DNA of 64,000 bases from Knoxdaviesia capensis (Eukaryota > Ascomycota > Sordariomycetes > Microascales > Gondwanamycetaceae): positions 1,401,339 to 1,465,338 of the forward strand of contig LNGK01000004.1 of assembly GCA_001510575.1 (NCBI GenBank). Reading direction: 5' to 3'. The notes beneath the pieces are model-generated. The model was given only the letters and a program-made list of their open reading frames with translations. It ran no database searches and was not told the DNA's origin. Below, piece after piece: positions 1 to 13,500 of this stretch; within the stretch, counting starts at the first letter, position 1; the number at the start of each line of letters is the position of its first letter. A program made the translations under genes and the position numbers.

Positions 1-61
1 GCAGGGGCAGGACTCCCACACCACGACGCCACGACCACCGCCCAAACAACCAACCGCGACA

Positions 62-2348
62 ATGGCTCGCTTCCAACACCCGGCCATGCTGGCCCTGCTC
101 GGCATCCTCGGTATCCCGTTCGCTACCGCAGCCGCCGTCACCCGCCGCGCAAGCCCACACCCCTCGGTCCGACTACACGCGCGAGCCTCGCCCGACGCCG
201 CCATCAGCGTGCGCCTCGAACTGCACCTCGCGAACACAGACACGCTGGAAGCGCGGCTCGACGGCGTGTCCAACCCCACCAGCGCGACCTACGGGGCCTA
301 CCTGTCGGCCCAGGCCGTGCTCGACGAGTTCGCGCCGAGCGCGGAGAGCGTCGCGGCAGTGCAGGAGTGGGTGGAGCGCACCGCGGGAGCCACCGCGGAC
401 ACGGAGGGCGCCGGCGCGCGGCTGTTCGTCCGGCTGAACACCACGGTCGGCGTGGCCAATGAGCTGTTTGCCGCCGACTACGCATGGTTCGACGTCGGCG
501 GCGGCGCGCTGCTGCTGCGCACGCTGCAGTACGAGATCCCCGCGGCCCTGGCCCCGCACGTCGAGCTCGTCTCGCCAGGGACGTACTTCGGCGGGCCGCG
601 CGCACAGCGTATACCCCCCGGTGCACTCAACCGCGAGCGCGAGGCCGACGAGGCGGCGATGCGCGCCGCGGCGGTGCCCATCCCCGCCTCTGCGGCCGCT
701 GCCGACGACGAGGGGGGAGAAGAAGAAGAAGAAGAAGCGCCGGCGCCGGCGCCGGTGCGCGTGTGCTCGCGGCTGATCACCCCGCCGTGCATCCCCGAGC
801 TGTACAACTTCGGCGACTACACGGCCGACCCCGCGGCGTCGGGCAGCCGGGTGGCGTTCGCGAGCTTCCTGAACCAGTCGGCGGTGGTGCGCGACGCCGA
901 GGTGTTTGCCGGGCTGTTCAACTTGAGTGTCGTGCCGACGTGGACCAGCGTGACGGTCAACGGCGCGGTCGAGCACCAGGCGCATGTGGACGCGGGCGAG
1001 GCGAATCTGGATGCGCAGATCTTGGGGTTCGTGGCGGCGGGGTTGCCGATGGTGCATTACATGACAGGAGGGCAGGCGTAAGCAGGACCACTCCTCTCCC
1101 CCGCGGTGTAGCTTGTCCATGTGTGTGTGTGTGTGTATGTGAGCGAGGATGTTCACTAACAAGACTGAGACGCAGGCCGATCGTCCCGAATGTGCGGGTC
1201 ACCGAGAACATGAACGACAACGAGCCGTTCCTCGAGTTCTACAACCACCTGCTGGTCGAGACAGCGGACGAGGACATGCCGCACGTGCTCTCGACCAGCT
1301 ACTCGGACGACGAGCAGACGGTGCCGTTCGAGTACGCGGTGCGCGTGTGCAACATGATCGGCATGATGGGGCTGCGCGGCATGAGCGTGATCCACTGTTC
1401 CGGCGACGGCGGTAAGTGTTTCTCCCCCCCCCCGCACCCACCATCCTATCAAAGGCGTAGACGCAGCCCAGACAGAAACCCAAAAAGCTAATGAGAAGGA
1501 AACCCCGCAGGCATCGGCGCGGCCTGCATGTCCAACAACGGCTCCGGGCTGCCGGAGTTCACGCCGCAGTTCCCGCCGACGTGTCCGTACGTGACGGCTG
1601 TCGGCGGCACGCAGGGCTACGAGCCCGAGGTCGCGTGGTACGGCAGCGGCGGCGGGTTCAGCCGGTACTTCCCGCGCGCGTGGTACCAGGAGGCTGCGGT
1701 CGACGGGTATGTTAACGGTGGCGGGATTGATGCGGAGACACGGGAGTATTACTCGGCGTACACGAATTTCAGCGGCCGTGGGTTTCCGGATCTGGCGGCA
1801 CACAGCAGTCTCCCAAGGTAGGTCTTCTCCCTCGCCGTCTTTCTCTCTTATCCTGCCAGCAGCAGCGACAGTATCAGCCAAACAAAAAAAAAAAAGAAAG
1901 AAAGACTAACACCCCCACAGCTACCAAATCGTGCTGGGCGGCGCATCCAGCTTCTCGGGCGGCACCTCGGCGGCAGCGCCGCTAGTTGCCGGCATCATCG
2001 GGCTGCTGAACGACGCGCGGCTGCGCAGCGGGATGCCGGTGATGGGGTTCCTCAACCCGTGGCTGTACGTGGCCGGCGCCAAGGGCGGGCTGACGGACAT
2101 TGTCGGCGGCCAGTCCAACGGGTGCAACGGATTCGACACGCAGACCGGGGCCGAGGTGCCGGGCGGCGGGATCATTGAGTGGACGCACTGGAACGGCACG
2201 AAAGGTACGTTGGAGGTTGCAGGTGCGTGGTGGGTTGAGAGCATGGCTAATACTGAGGTTTTCTGTTCTAGGATGGGATCCGGCGACTGGGTTGGGGACT
2301 CCGGATCTGCAGGCGATGCTGGGCCTGGCGATTTCGATATTGTCGTAG
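62..2348 (+). CDS. Secreted sedolisin-family (S53) tripeptidyl-peptidase
   Basis: Five exons: 62-1077, 1176-1411, 1511-1817, 1921-2204, 2272-2348, giving 639 residues, normal for fungal S53 enzymes. These proteases remove tripeptides from N-termini at acidic pH and are usually secreted. Residues 1-25 form a signal peptide. A pro-region follows, with an acidic poly-Glu stretch (bases 719-737), and the mature domain opens at the family motif CSRLITPPCIPELYNFG. The Glu-Asp pair is E313 and D317 (EANLD), the oxyanion Asp is D416 (SGDGG) and the nucleophile is S536 in GGTSAAAP. The tail contains the usual GWDPATGLGTPD. Every intron is GT-AG and each junction keeps the frame across a conserved motif (MTGGQAPIVPN, SGDGGIGAAC, LPSYQIVLGG, TKGWDPATG). 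The exact substrate class (tripeptidyl or endo-acting) cannot be read from sequence. Confidence 0.95.
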
Positions 2349-3559
2349 TTGGGGTTTCTGGATTTGGGGGTCGGCGGTGGCACGGGAACATAAACTCGGC
2401 TACATATGCCAGAACGGGGCATTGGATCTGTACAGTACACCTACATATTAACAAGTCATTGCTGCGTCCACGGTGATCTGACAGTGATCAATCGCTCTCG
2501 CGCTATGATGCCGCCTGTACAGCGGGCTCAGCAGTCACTGTTGGTCATCAGCGTGGGATGGGTTGAAAGACAAGTCCGTCGGTGAGTGAAATGAGCACAG
2601 TGGATCACCACAGGCTTGGTTTGGTTGAAGAATGTCCGAGCTCGGCACCGACTATCGGGGGCTGCTGATTCGGCGGTTAAGGTCGGGTGTCAGCACTTTC
2701 TGAGGGTCCAGTTACAGGTGGATATGGGTGAAGAACTGAAGATGATGGGAATTCAGGTGGGAGACATCCCCCAAAGCGAAAGAAGAAAAAGAAAAAAACA
2801 ACCCCCGGGGGACAACTCCGCAGTGAGATCCCGAGTTGAAGAGTGTGGTACAAGCAGGGGCTTGGTTGATTAGGCGTGGCCCAAATATCCTAACATGGTG
2901 GTTCTCGTATTGGTGTACCAAGTAGTTGATTGCATCGGGTTCCTGTACACTTTCAAACAGCCACTGGTCAGTGATCGCTCGACAGAGAATAGGAGATGAA
3001 ATCGGTCCTAAGTGGAAGAAGAGGAGGAAACAAAAGCGAAGCCAAAGAAGAGCGAAGTCGTGATGCTGGTGGAGTTTCTGACTCAGCACTAACCCTCAAC
3101 CCTAGCGGCAGTCAAACCGGGCGGTCAGCACTAGCGTCGTCCGATAAGCCCGGCCATACTTGATAATGCAACACCAGGGGCCTGCTTGGGGGGTCCGCGC
3201 AACGTGAAACAGAAACCTTTTCAACAAGAGCCCCAACTGAACTCCGCTGTTCGTCGTGGTGGTTTCTTACAGTGGAGAACGCGTCGTTTGATACGCGGAG
3301 CTTATGTCCCCCTCCCGCCAGCAGTTACTGTCCTTTCTGCCCGCAATCTCAGTCCCTGTGCCGGCCAAAACCCGTCGGCTACACACATTCCTATGCAGCA
3401 TGCACATCTAAACAGTTCTTCCCTGTCAGCAAACGCCGACACAACTGACGCCCTCACCGCCTACCGCCTGCCTCAATCAGCTCGCCGGACTTTATGCTGT
3501 GTGCTTCCGGCCGGCCTGTAGCGTTGAAAGCCATCCCGATATCAGCCCGGCCCGTTCAC
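2349..3559. other. Intergenic: sedolisin 3' flank
   Basis: I see no gene here. The first 200 bases are the likely 3' UTR of the peptidase. A CTGTACAGTAC palindrome (2428-2438) belongs to the dispersed motif described in the findings. An E-box CACGTG lies at 3557-3562, at the border with the leader of the next gene. Confidence 0.6.
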
Positions 3560-3633
3560 GTGTTCCTCCGCCGGCCGGACTTCAACGATAGATAAGCAGG
3601 AACGCGTTTGTGCTGTGTCTCGTCGTCATTTTG

Positions 3634-3684
<51 letters not shown>

Positions 3685-5000
3685 CTTCCAGCACGAACGT
3701 CCGGCTGTTATCTTGAACCTCCCAAAGTTCTCTTTGCTCAGGCCGGTACAGTACGAATTGCCTCCACCAGCCTTGTCGATTATAAGTGGTTGATGACTAA
3801 CCCGGCCTGTGTTAGAGCGTTCCACGCATTTACTCCTGCTCCACTAACAGAGAGCCGCTAAGGATCTGTGCTGATTAATTGTCTTCCTGGCAGCTTTCCA
3901 CTAACTCCAGAGTACCACCTATCATTTCTGCACCACCACTCGAGCATTCTGTTGTGGTGCATCTTCACGTTTTTGTTGCTTCTCGAGATGTATCTGTGTG
4001 CTTTCTTGTTCGACCTGACCCAGTCGATACATAGAGGTCTCTGCTCTTCTATCTGCTTGTACCATGTATCTCGTAGCAAATCCCGTCTTCTTCCGGGCCC
4101 TCCCTATCTCCGTGCGGCCTTGCTGCCGATTCCTTAAAAGTGTACGTATACTTAGGCATACAGTCCTTGCCCCCAATTGCCACGGTGCTTTATATGAGGC
4201 GGCCTTTTGTCAGCTTTTTTCCCTCCTAAGACAGCTTCACTTTCTGTTTTTACGGGAAGGATCTTATGCCGCCCAACCCTGTCAGCCATCTGGCCATCGT
4301 AACTGTATAACTATTGGCACTTTGTACTGTATATATCTGATTAGACTCTCCCTCAGCTCTATCTTTATTCTTTTTCTTTTCCTCTTCCTCCCCTTCTTCC
4401 TCTTCCTCCATTCTCTCCTTTTCCCTCCCATTCCTTTCCCTGTAATCTCTTGTCAATTTGATTGTCTTTCTCTGGCTTGAGCTGGGATTACGGTCATTGG
4501 AGAGTTTCTCTATCTTTTCCTGCCTTTTTTTTTCTTCTTCTTTTGCCCTGTGCTGTTATCTGTGAGAGGGCACATACTTTTTTCTTTTTTTTCCGGCCTT
4601 GTTCCCGTGTACTAACAGGAACTGATTCGTGGACCTTTGCGACCAGCGTGCCCACGACAATCCAATCCTCTCTCTCCTTCGTCGCGCGTTGTCCGGTGCC
4701 ATATCGTGCTGGAATACCTCTGGTCGGAACGCCCGCGGCATTTCGGAGTTGTCGTCCACGTCGATAGCTGCATAGCTCCCGACCTACTGTTCTTGAAGCG
4801 AGAGATACAGAGAGAGATACAGATACCTGGAGAGGCTCGAGTCTGTGACGTGCACTCCGCGTTTGCTTTGCCGGTTCTCTCTATCTCTCCTCATCTCCAA
4901 TTCTCCGTGCAATACTCGACCATACCTCTCTCCTCCCGTATCTCCCTCTGCGCCCATAAACGCATCCGCACCCGCGCCGGGTGTGACCCCAACCGGAAAG
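3560..5000 (+). promoter_or_regulatory. Pyrimidine-rich promoter/leader of the ABCC transporter gene
   Basis: This 1.4 kb is rich in C and T on the coding strand, with a perfect (TC)n run at 3636-3681 and long T/C blocks at 4360-4460 and 4500-4600. Comparable CT-rich leaders precede several other genes in this window, which supports transcription to the right. No conserved coding frame is visible. The transcription start is not determinable by eye. Confidence 0.5.
3636..3681 (+). repeat. (TC)n microsatellite, 46 bp
   Basis: An uninterrupted TC dinucleotide run in the leader of the ABC transporter gene. Confidence 0.98.
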
Positions 5001-8000
5001 ATGTCCGTCTTCGACGCTCTCCCCGACCGCCAGCGCGTCATGACCGCCACCGGCTCCATTCTCGGCTACCACCCGTTTGGTCCTCTCGGCAGCGGCTACA
5101 TGACCGCCACCCACACCCTCTCGCATAAGCTCTGCGGCAACGCCGAGGGCTGGGGCCCGCTGAGCCCCGACCGCTACGACTTCACCCCGTGCTTCATCGA
5201 CGCCGGTGTCGCCACCGTTGCCGGCTCCGGCTTTCTTGCCGGCCTGGTGGCGCTGTGGTTCCTGACCCGGCTTCAGCCGTCCAACGTGCCCAAGGATTGG
5301 CACTTTTGGCTCAAGCAGGTAAGCTTCACCAGTTCCAAAGCAGCGGTCTTGTTCCCTTTTCTCTCGTTCTTTTTTTTTTCTCTTTCTCTCTCCTCTCCGT
5401 TCTCCTGGTGTTGTCTCTCGACGGCCTTAACCATATCTCCGCGTGCTGCTTTGTCATCTGCTTTCGTACTCCTTCCTGATCCTCATCTGGTCGCGCCTTC
5501 CTGTTTTGTGTGGCATTCGCCATTGATCTTTTTTCTGTTTTCTAACCACCCAACCCTAAACCCTAAACACAGACTCTTCTTGTCGCCGTCATCGGTCTCG
5601 TCGGCGCTCAGCTCGGAATCCAAATCTCCGCCTACAAAGATGTCTGGGCCGGTGATTTCCGCGTCTGGTCCACCTTCATCAACATTGCCTCTCTGGTCGT
5701 CGTATTTGCCATCCAATGGCTTGAGAACGCCCGCCTCCGCGCCCCCCACGGCGTTGTGCTCTTCTACTGGCTGTTCATCATTTTAATCCTGTTCGTCAAG
5801 CTCCGCTCGCTCGTCGCCCAGCACGTCTACACCACGAGCCCGGCCTACTTCATCACCTACACTATTAGCATTGGCCTATCCCTCGCCGTGTTCCTTATCG
5901 AGTGGCTGTGGCCGCGCCGCAAGAGCGCGTACGAGGCCCTCATCGACGAGGAAGAGTGCCCCATCGACTACGCCAACGTGTTCTCGCTCCTCACCTTCTC
6001 GTGGATGAGTCCCCTGATGCGGTATGGCTACAAGGAATACCTCACCGAAGACGATCTCTGGTCGCTGGCCAAGGCCGACGACAGCCGACACACCAGCGTC
6101 GACTTTGAGAAGGCCTGGGCCCACGAGCTCAAGGTCCGCAAGCGCCCCAACCTCTTCATGGCCATGTACCGCGCCTACGGCGGTACCTTCTCGGCCGCCA
6201 TCTTCTTCAAACTCGGAAACGACATCTCCCAGTTCCTTCAGCCCCAGCTCCTGCGTCTGCTGATCTCCTTCGCCGAGAGCCACTACTACAAGGTGCCGGG
6301 TGTTGAACCTCAGCCGATGATTCTCGGCATGACCATTGCCTTCTCCATGTTTGCCTGCGCCGTGGTTCAGAGTTTGATGGTTGCCCAGTACTTCCATCTG
6401 TCCTTTACCGCCGGTATGCGCATCAAGGGTGGCCTGACCTCAGCCATCTACGAGAAAGCTCTGCGCCTGTCCAGCGAGGGACGCTCCTCCAAGACTACTG
6501 GAGACATTGTCAACTACATGGCTGTCGACGCCCAGCGCATGCAGGATCTAACCCAGTTCGCCCACCAGTTGTGGTCGGCCCCGCTCCAGATCATCATCTG
6601 CATGGTGTCCCTGTACCAGCTTGTTGGCTTCTCCATGCTTGCCGGTATTGCCGTCATGATTGTTATGATGCCCGTCAACGGCTTCGTCTCTCGTATTATG
6701 CGTAACCTGCAGAAGATCCAGATGAAGAACAAGGACGCCCGTAGCCGGTTGATTGCGGAGATTATCAACAACATGAAGAGCATCAAGCTGTTCGCCTGGG
6801 GCTCGGCCTTCATGAACAAGCTCAACCATGTGCGTAACGACCGCGAGCTGAAGAACCTGCGCAAGATCGGTGCCACCCAGGCCTTTGTCAACTTTGTCTT
6901 CAGCACCGCCCCTTTCTTCGTGTCGTGCTCGACCTTTGCCGTCTTCGTGCTGACCCAGTCGCGCCCCCTGAGCACCGACATCGTGTTCCCGTGCCTGGCC
7001 CTGTTCAACCTGCTCAACTTCCCCATTGCTGCTCTCCCCATGGTTATCACCGCCCTCGTCGAGGCTAGTGTTGCCGCCGGCCGTATCACCGATTTCCTGC
7101 TGGCCGATGAGATCCAGCCTGATGCCGTCACCATCCGCGAGGCCCCCACCGAGCTCGGCGAGGAGACCATCACCATCCGGGACGCAACTTTCACTTACAA
7201 CCGCCACGAGGACGGCGCCGCTCTGAAGGATATCAACTTCACTGCCTACAAGGGCCAGCTGTCGTGCGTGGTGGGCCGTGTCGGTGCCGGCAAGTCTTCG
7301 TTCATACAGTCGATTCTGGGTGACCTGTTCAAGAAGAGCGGTACTGTCGAAGTTGCCGGGTCCATTGCCTACGTTGCCCAGCAGCCGTGGGTGCTTAATG
7401 CCACCGTCAAGGAGAACGTCATTTTCGGCCACCGTTTCGATGCCGCCTTCTACGACCAGACCGTCAAGGCCTGTGCACTGATCGACGATTTTGCCCAGCT
7501 TCCCGATGGTGATGAAACCGTGGTTGGAGAGCGCGGAATTTCGCTCAGCGGCGGCCAAAAGGCCCGTGTGGCGCTGGCGCGTGCCGTGTATGCCCGTGCC
7601 GATATTTACCTGCTGGATGATGTTCTCTCGGCTGTGGATTCTCACGTTGGCAAGCACATCATCACCAATGTCCTGGGTCCGCGTGGTCTTCTGAACACCA
7701 AGACTCGTGTTCTGGCCACCAACTCGATTGCTGTGCTGAAGGAGGCGAGTTACGTCACTATGCTCCGGGACGGTGCGATCGTCGAGCACGGAACTTACAA
7801 GGAACTGTGTGTCAAGAAGGGCCTGGTGGCGGAGATTATCAAGGCTGCTGGCCAGGACCAGAACGGCGAGTCGTCCGGTAGCGGATCGGTCACCATTGGC
7901 AGCGAGACTTCAACGATTATTGACCAGGAGCCCGGGTCGCCTCTTCCCGATAAGCTCGAGCTTGAGGACGACGAGGACGACAGCGATGTTCCGGAGATGC

Positions 8001-9937
8001 AGCCCATCAAGACCGGCGACCACGGCTCTGTCCCGGCCCGCAAGCCGCGCACTGGCAGCATGGCCACTCTGCGCCGTGCCAGCGCGGCCAGCTTCAAGGG
8101 CCCGCGTGGCAAGCTTACGGACGAGGAAGTGTCGGGATCGCGCCGCACGGCGCAGGTCAAGGAGCACTCGGAGAAGGGCAAGGTCAAGTGGGAAGTGTAC
8201 ATTGAGTACGCCAAGAACAACAACCTGTTTGCCGTTGGGATCTACATCACCGCTTTGGTTCTCGGCCAGGCCATGAGCATGGCCGCGTCGATTTGGCTGA
8301 AGAAGTGGTCGGACGCGAACCAACGGGCAGGATACAACCCCAACATTGGCCGGTTCATCGGTATCTACTTCTCCTTTGGTATGGGATCGGCGGTGATGAC
8401 GGTCATCACCACGCTTGTGCTCTGGATTTTCTGCTCGATCGAGGCGTCTCGCAAGCTTCACGAGCGCATGGCTGTGGCCATCTTCCGGGCGCCGATGTCG
8501 TTCTTCGACGTTACGCCGACCGGCCGCATTCTCAACCGGTTCTCCAGCGATATCTACCGGATCGACGAGCTTCTCGCGCGGACCTTCAACATGCTCTTCG
8601 TCAACTCGGCGCGGTCGCTGTTCACTCTGGCGATTGTGGCGTTCACGACGCCGCTGTTCGTGCTGCTGATCATCCCGCTGAGCCTCGCATACTTCTACAT
8701 CCAGAAGTTCTACCTGCGCACGTCTCGCGAGCTGAAGCGTCTGGATAGTGTCAGCCGTAGCCCGATCTATGCGCATTTCCAGGAGTCGCTGGGGGGAACG
8801 GCGACCATCCGCGCGTTCCGCCAGCAGGAGCGGTTTGGACTGGAGAACCAGTGGCGGGTCAATGCCAACCTCCGGGCGTACTTCCCGTCGATCAGCGCCA
8901 ACCGCTGGCTGGCGGTGCGTCTGGAGTTCATCGGAGCTCTGGTGATTCTGTCGTCGGCCGGCTTTGCGGTTCTCGCTCTGAACACGGCCCATCCCCCCAG
9001 CCCCGGTATGATTGGTCTGGCTCTGTCCTACTCTCTGCAGATTGTCACGTCGCTCAACTGGATTGTGCGCCAGACGGTCGAGGTCGAGACCAACATTGTG
9101 TCGGTTGAGCGGGTGCTCGAGTACTCGCGCATCCCCAGCGAGGCGCCGGAGATCATTGCCGACCACCGGCCGCCGGCGTCGTGGCCGGAGCACGGCGCGG
9201 TGGAGTTCAAGAACTACAGCACGCGGTACCGCGAGGGCCTGGACCTGGTGCTCAAGAACATCAACCTCGACATCAAGTCGCACGAGAAGATCGGCGTGGT
9301 GGGGCGGACGGGCGCAGGCAAGTCGTCGCTGACGCTAGCGCTGTTCCGCATCATCGAGCCGGCGGTCGGGCACATCAGCCTGGACAACATCAGCACGTCG
9401 TCGGTGGGGCTGTTGGACCTGCGGCGGCGGCTGGCGATCATCCCGCAGGACGCGGCGCTGTTTGAGGGCACGATCCGTGACAACCTGGACCCGGGCCACG
9501 TGCACGACGACGCGGAGCTGTGGAACGTGCTGGAGCACGCGCGGCTCAAGGACCACGTGACGGCGATGAGCGGCGGGCTCGAGGCCAAGGTTAACGAGGC
9601 GGGCAGCAATTTGTCGCAGGGGCAGCGGCAGCTGGTGTCGCTGGCGCGGGCGATGCTGACGCCGTCGAACATTCTGGTGCTGGACGAGGCGACGGCGGCG
9701 GTCGACGTGCAGACGGACGCGCTGCTGCAGGAGACGCTGCGGTCGCCGATGTTTGCGAAGCGCACGATCATCACGGTGGCGCACCGCATCAACACGATTA
9801 TCGACAGCGACCGCGTGGTGGTGCTGGACAAGGGCGAGGTGGTGGAGTTTGACACGCCCAAGGCGCTGATCAAGAAGCAGGGCATTTTCTACTCGCTGGT
9901 CAAGCAGTCGGGCTTGGATACCGAGGGTGTGGAGTGA
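5001..9937 (+). CDS. ABCC (MRP/Ycf1-type) ABC transporter
   Basis: Two exons, 5001-5318 and 5573-9937, encode 1560 residues, close to yeast Ycf1. Layout: hydrophobic TMD0 (about 70-270), linker, TMD1, NBD1 with Walker A GRVGAGKSS (about 672), signature LSGGQ (about 762) and Walker B YLLDDVLSAVD. A charged regulatory linker (about 865-975) follows, then TMD2 and NBD2 with Walker A GRTGAGKSS (about 1350), signature LSQGQ (about 1452) and Walker B LVLDEATAAVD. NBD1 has the D-for-E Walker B replacement typical of ABCC proteins, so NBD2 is probably the main hydrolytic site. The linker carries a basic RRAS phospho-site, as in the Ycf1 R-region. Known relatives pump glutathione conjugates, metal-thiol complexes or bilirubin-type anions into the vacuole. 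Ycf1 versus Bpt1 orthology is not resolved. The start ATG opens a conserved N-terminus and the intron keeps frame at HFWLKQ-TLLVAV. Confidence 0.95.
5319..5572 (+). other. Intron of the ABCC gene with telomere-like 3' end
   Basis: A 254-bp GTAAGC...CAG intron. A CTAAC branch site (5542-5546) is followed by two CCCTAAA units just before the acceptor, so telomere-like sequence sits in the branch/acceptor interval. Confidence 0.85.
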
Positions 9938-10450
9938 TTGTTTTTGGTTGTTGGTGTCTCATTTGCATGCCACTCGGCGCTGTTTCTTTTTCTTTTTGCA
10001 TGTGTGTGTGTGTGTGGGCCATCTTGTGTGTATGGTCGGAACTGAGTAGATAGACATCTGTGGGTATCTCTCGTCCTGTTGATATTTTCGTGTTAGAGAG
10101 AAGAAAAATACTGTGTATCTTCCATCGAGGTTGTCCTGTTGTGTGTCTGAGGGTGTGCGGCTTCATATATGGGGGCTTCTGTTTCTTTTGACTTCTACCG
10201 TGTACGTCGGACACCGAGGAGATATCTGGGGGCAGACACAACTCGAGTGAGATTCTCAAAAAGGTGTGAAGACGAGAGGATACTTGGGTCTCTTGTGCTA
10301 GAGAGCCGCGAGGAGGAGGAAAAGTGGTTTCTAGATGTTTGTCCTAACCTTTTTTATTTTGTTATATACTCTGTTGAGATAACATTTTTTGTCTCATAGC
10401 CAGGTTCCCCCTTACGCCTGTCGAAGGGAGAAGAAGAAGAACGGTCATTT
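9938..10450 (+). other. 3' flank/UTR of the ABCC gene
   Basis: T/G-rich sequence with a GT run at 10001-10016 and T-rich stretches. It is consistent with a 3' UTR and termination zone. No gene is seen. Confidence 0.5.
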
Positions 10451-10540
10451 GCACAGATTCTGATGTACGTGGTTCTACAGCCGTTCCTGGATGCGTTTGG
10501 GGTTATGGTGAAGACATATATACTGTGGTCTACTCTGGTG

Positions 10541-10559
10541 TATATATATATATATATAT
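10541..10559. repeat. (TA)n microsatellite, 19 bp
   Basis: An uninterrupted TA run in the gene-poor interval. Confidence 0.95.
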
Positions 10560-13500
10560 GTTGCGTGGATGTCCCCAGATGTGGTGGTGGTGGATATGAT
10601 CGTCCGGAAGCGGAGCCGACGGACGGCCTTTTGACGGGTGTCATCTCCGAGACGTTCGCCGTGTTCTTTTCCTTCTCTGCCGCACAGCATGATCTTCCCT
10701 CCCACATCTCGCACTTGATAGCTAACATGTCACTTTCTCCTCTCAGGATGATCGACAGTCCTCTCTTTCTCAAGCCAGTGGATCTTCCCCGGCATTGCTG
10801 GGGTGTCTGTTCACAGAGGCACCGTGGCCTGCGGACACATGTGCACCAGTAACAAGACGCGGACTTATCGAGAGTAAAAGATGCGAGAGGCAGAGTGCCA
10901 CTGGTGGTGCAGAGGGCCAGTTCTGGCTGGCTGGCGAGCGGTGGCCGGAGCGAACAGGAAAAGAGGGGGAAGAAGACAAGGTGGCTCAGGGCTAGGCCGG
11001 AAGTGTCGACAATGTACAGTAGTATATGTAAAGGATGCAGAGGACGGGTCTGTGGTGAAGCTCACCGGGAGAACAGGTTGCCCGTTCTTCCGTCCGTCAA
11101 CCCACCGACTCGTTGTATATGGCATCCTCTCTCTCGACGCGACGTCTTTGTTATCTGGCTGTCTGTGAGTTCTACGACACACTTCTCCTCATTTTTTTCC
11201 ATCATCGTATCCCCCCTCTCTCCCTCCCTCCCTCGTCGGCACTCACTCGCCAGGTCTCCTCTTTGTCGCCTTCCCCGGGCCCTAACCTTAGACACAGACA
11301 CCACCATGATTTGGATGGGAGGGGGGAGTGCGTCTCGGCCCCGGGCAGGGTGGGTTTGCAGTCCAGGCCCGACACTGCGGGCGCCAGACGGCCATGGGGC
11401 AGGGAGGCGGGCACGGGGGGTCGGGGTATTCTGTACGTAAGAGCAAAAACGGGCGAAGGAGGAGAGGGGGGGGGAAGTGGGTGGTGTCTCTCATTCCTCA
11501 GGTTGTCTCTCTCTCTCTCTCTCTGATATACACTTCTCGGTTCTTCTGTTTGTTCGTTTGTTTGTATGTCTGCTCTCTCGCAGGTTTGGGCTGTCCGCAT
11601 GTGTCACGCTGGTGTCTCTCCTTTCGTTCGTCATGATCTGCTCCTCGCCGGGCGTCCCACCTATCCCCGGGAACTTGCACCAGCCCAGTCCCCTTCCCCC
11701 CAATCAATCCACGAGGACAAGGGCAGCACCGACGAACCCTCCCCCTAGGCCTGGTTGTGCAGGAGCTGAACTCCCCGGGACGGGGGGGGTGGACGGGTGG
11801 ACTGTGTTCGGTATACGGGGCCTCAGTCAAGATAGGAGGCAAAGACAGTGAGAGAGATACTGTACAGTACACAACAGAGATACAGAGTGAAGAGTGGTGG
11901 ACGGGAACAACGAGGTTGGACGAGCCTGTCGCCTTTTTCATTTGCTTATTATATATCTCCTTGCGAACGGACCCTTGTGGGCGATAAGGAAAGTGATGCT
12001 CCGTACTGTCGGGATACTGGGTGAAATTGGGCCAAACGGGGGTGGGTGTGTGTGTGTGTGCTGTGCCATACATGATATATTACATTACTACCAACTCTCG
12101 GAGGGCTCCCAGGTGAACATGGGGAACCAGCAGAGATGTGACACCGTGATACCAGGACCGTGGCCTGGGAAATGGTGGTGGACGGTGAACGCGTAAGCGA
12201 GGGACACTGACAGCCCTGATCTGCTCTGGGACCTGGGTGGTCGAAGTACTGTACAGTACACGCTGGTGATGAGTGAGTTACGAGATAGCATGTTGCCCCG
12301 GGGGGGGAGTCCCCAACAGGAGACGCGCCTTGGGACTCTGGGAGAGACGAGAAGATCACCCGGAAAAAGAGCGCCTTCGCCCGGAGCACGCGTTCTTCTG
12401 TCCCTTGGTCAGTTTTCTCTCTTATATGGTGCAGACCTCGGCCACCAACCCTGCGCGGTTCCTGATGTAACTACCACGACACACTTTTGAGGTGGCGGTT
12501 TGGTGTTGAACGGCAAGATACCAAGCGGGGACGGACGAACGGGCAAATAGGGCATGATAGGCGAGGAGGAAAGACGACAGAGAGGGGAGGGGGGAGAGGG
12601 GGAATGAGGGTAACTGGCGATGGAATCTCCCGAATTGGACGGTTCGTGTGGGATGAGGGGGATCGACGGCCGTCTTGGTTCACCGGGCCACACTGTCTCT
12701 GGGTGTGTCTCTCTGGGTGTCTCGAAGTGTGTGTGAACTGCCTCTTGCTCTCGGACCGGGCGGATGTTGGGCCGATTCTGTTTCTGAGTTCCTCCGAAGT
12801 GCTGTGTGTGTATCTTGTTCTATTGCGGCTCTGGACCGCACCACGAACACACAAGAAGAGGGGGGCGTGCGTCCCTCGTCGCTGTCCCAGCAGCACAACC
12901 GCAATCACACACAGCAGACCAGGCCTTGTCTCCGTTCCTCACCGCTGCAAGCACCACCACCACTCCGCGGGGACGACGAAGGCGACGTCGAACCCGCTGA
13001 TACGGTAAGACTGATCCCTGCCTCCCAGACCATATCCCCCGTTTCCACCTAGGTTAGAGTGTGCATGCATACCTACAGTAGTTGTAGCGTACTGTACTGT
13101 ACTGTACAGTCCAGCAAGTAGTCCGAGGACTTCGCCAGGTGCAGCAGTAGCGTGCTGGGAGTTCACCATTGTCCGGCGAACCACAGACGCTGGCCAAGTG
13201 TAGTTCTCGTCATGGACCGACATGGGGGGTGGGGGGGATGCATGTCTTCTGGGAGAAGAAAAGAGAATAATAATAATAGTAAAAAGACAAAAGACTAAGA
13301 AAAGGCTAAGGGCGCGCGGGAATGCAGTTCCGAGAACTTGGGCGGTGCTGGGGGAGATGGCTGGGGGGTTTTTTTCTCTTTCTTTGTTTTGTTTTGTTTT
13401 CCACCCAGTACTTACGACGACTAGTACTCGTAGACTGGCAATATATCATCTCGGAGTGTGGGAACGGGGAACGGCGTCCAGAAAGACGAGCCTTCGCCCG

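Noticed and set aside
6548..7789. Minus-strand open frames inside the ABCC transporter gene (also 7910-9283)
   Set aside because: Antisense shadows of strongly conserved transporter domains.
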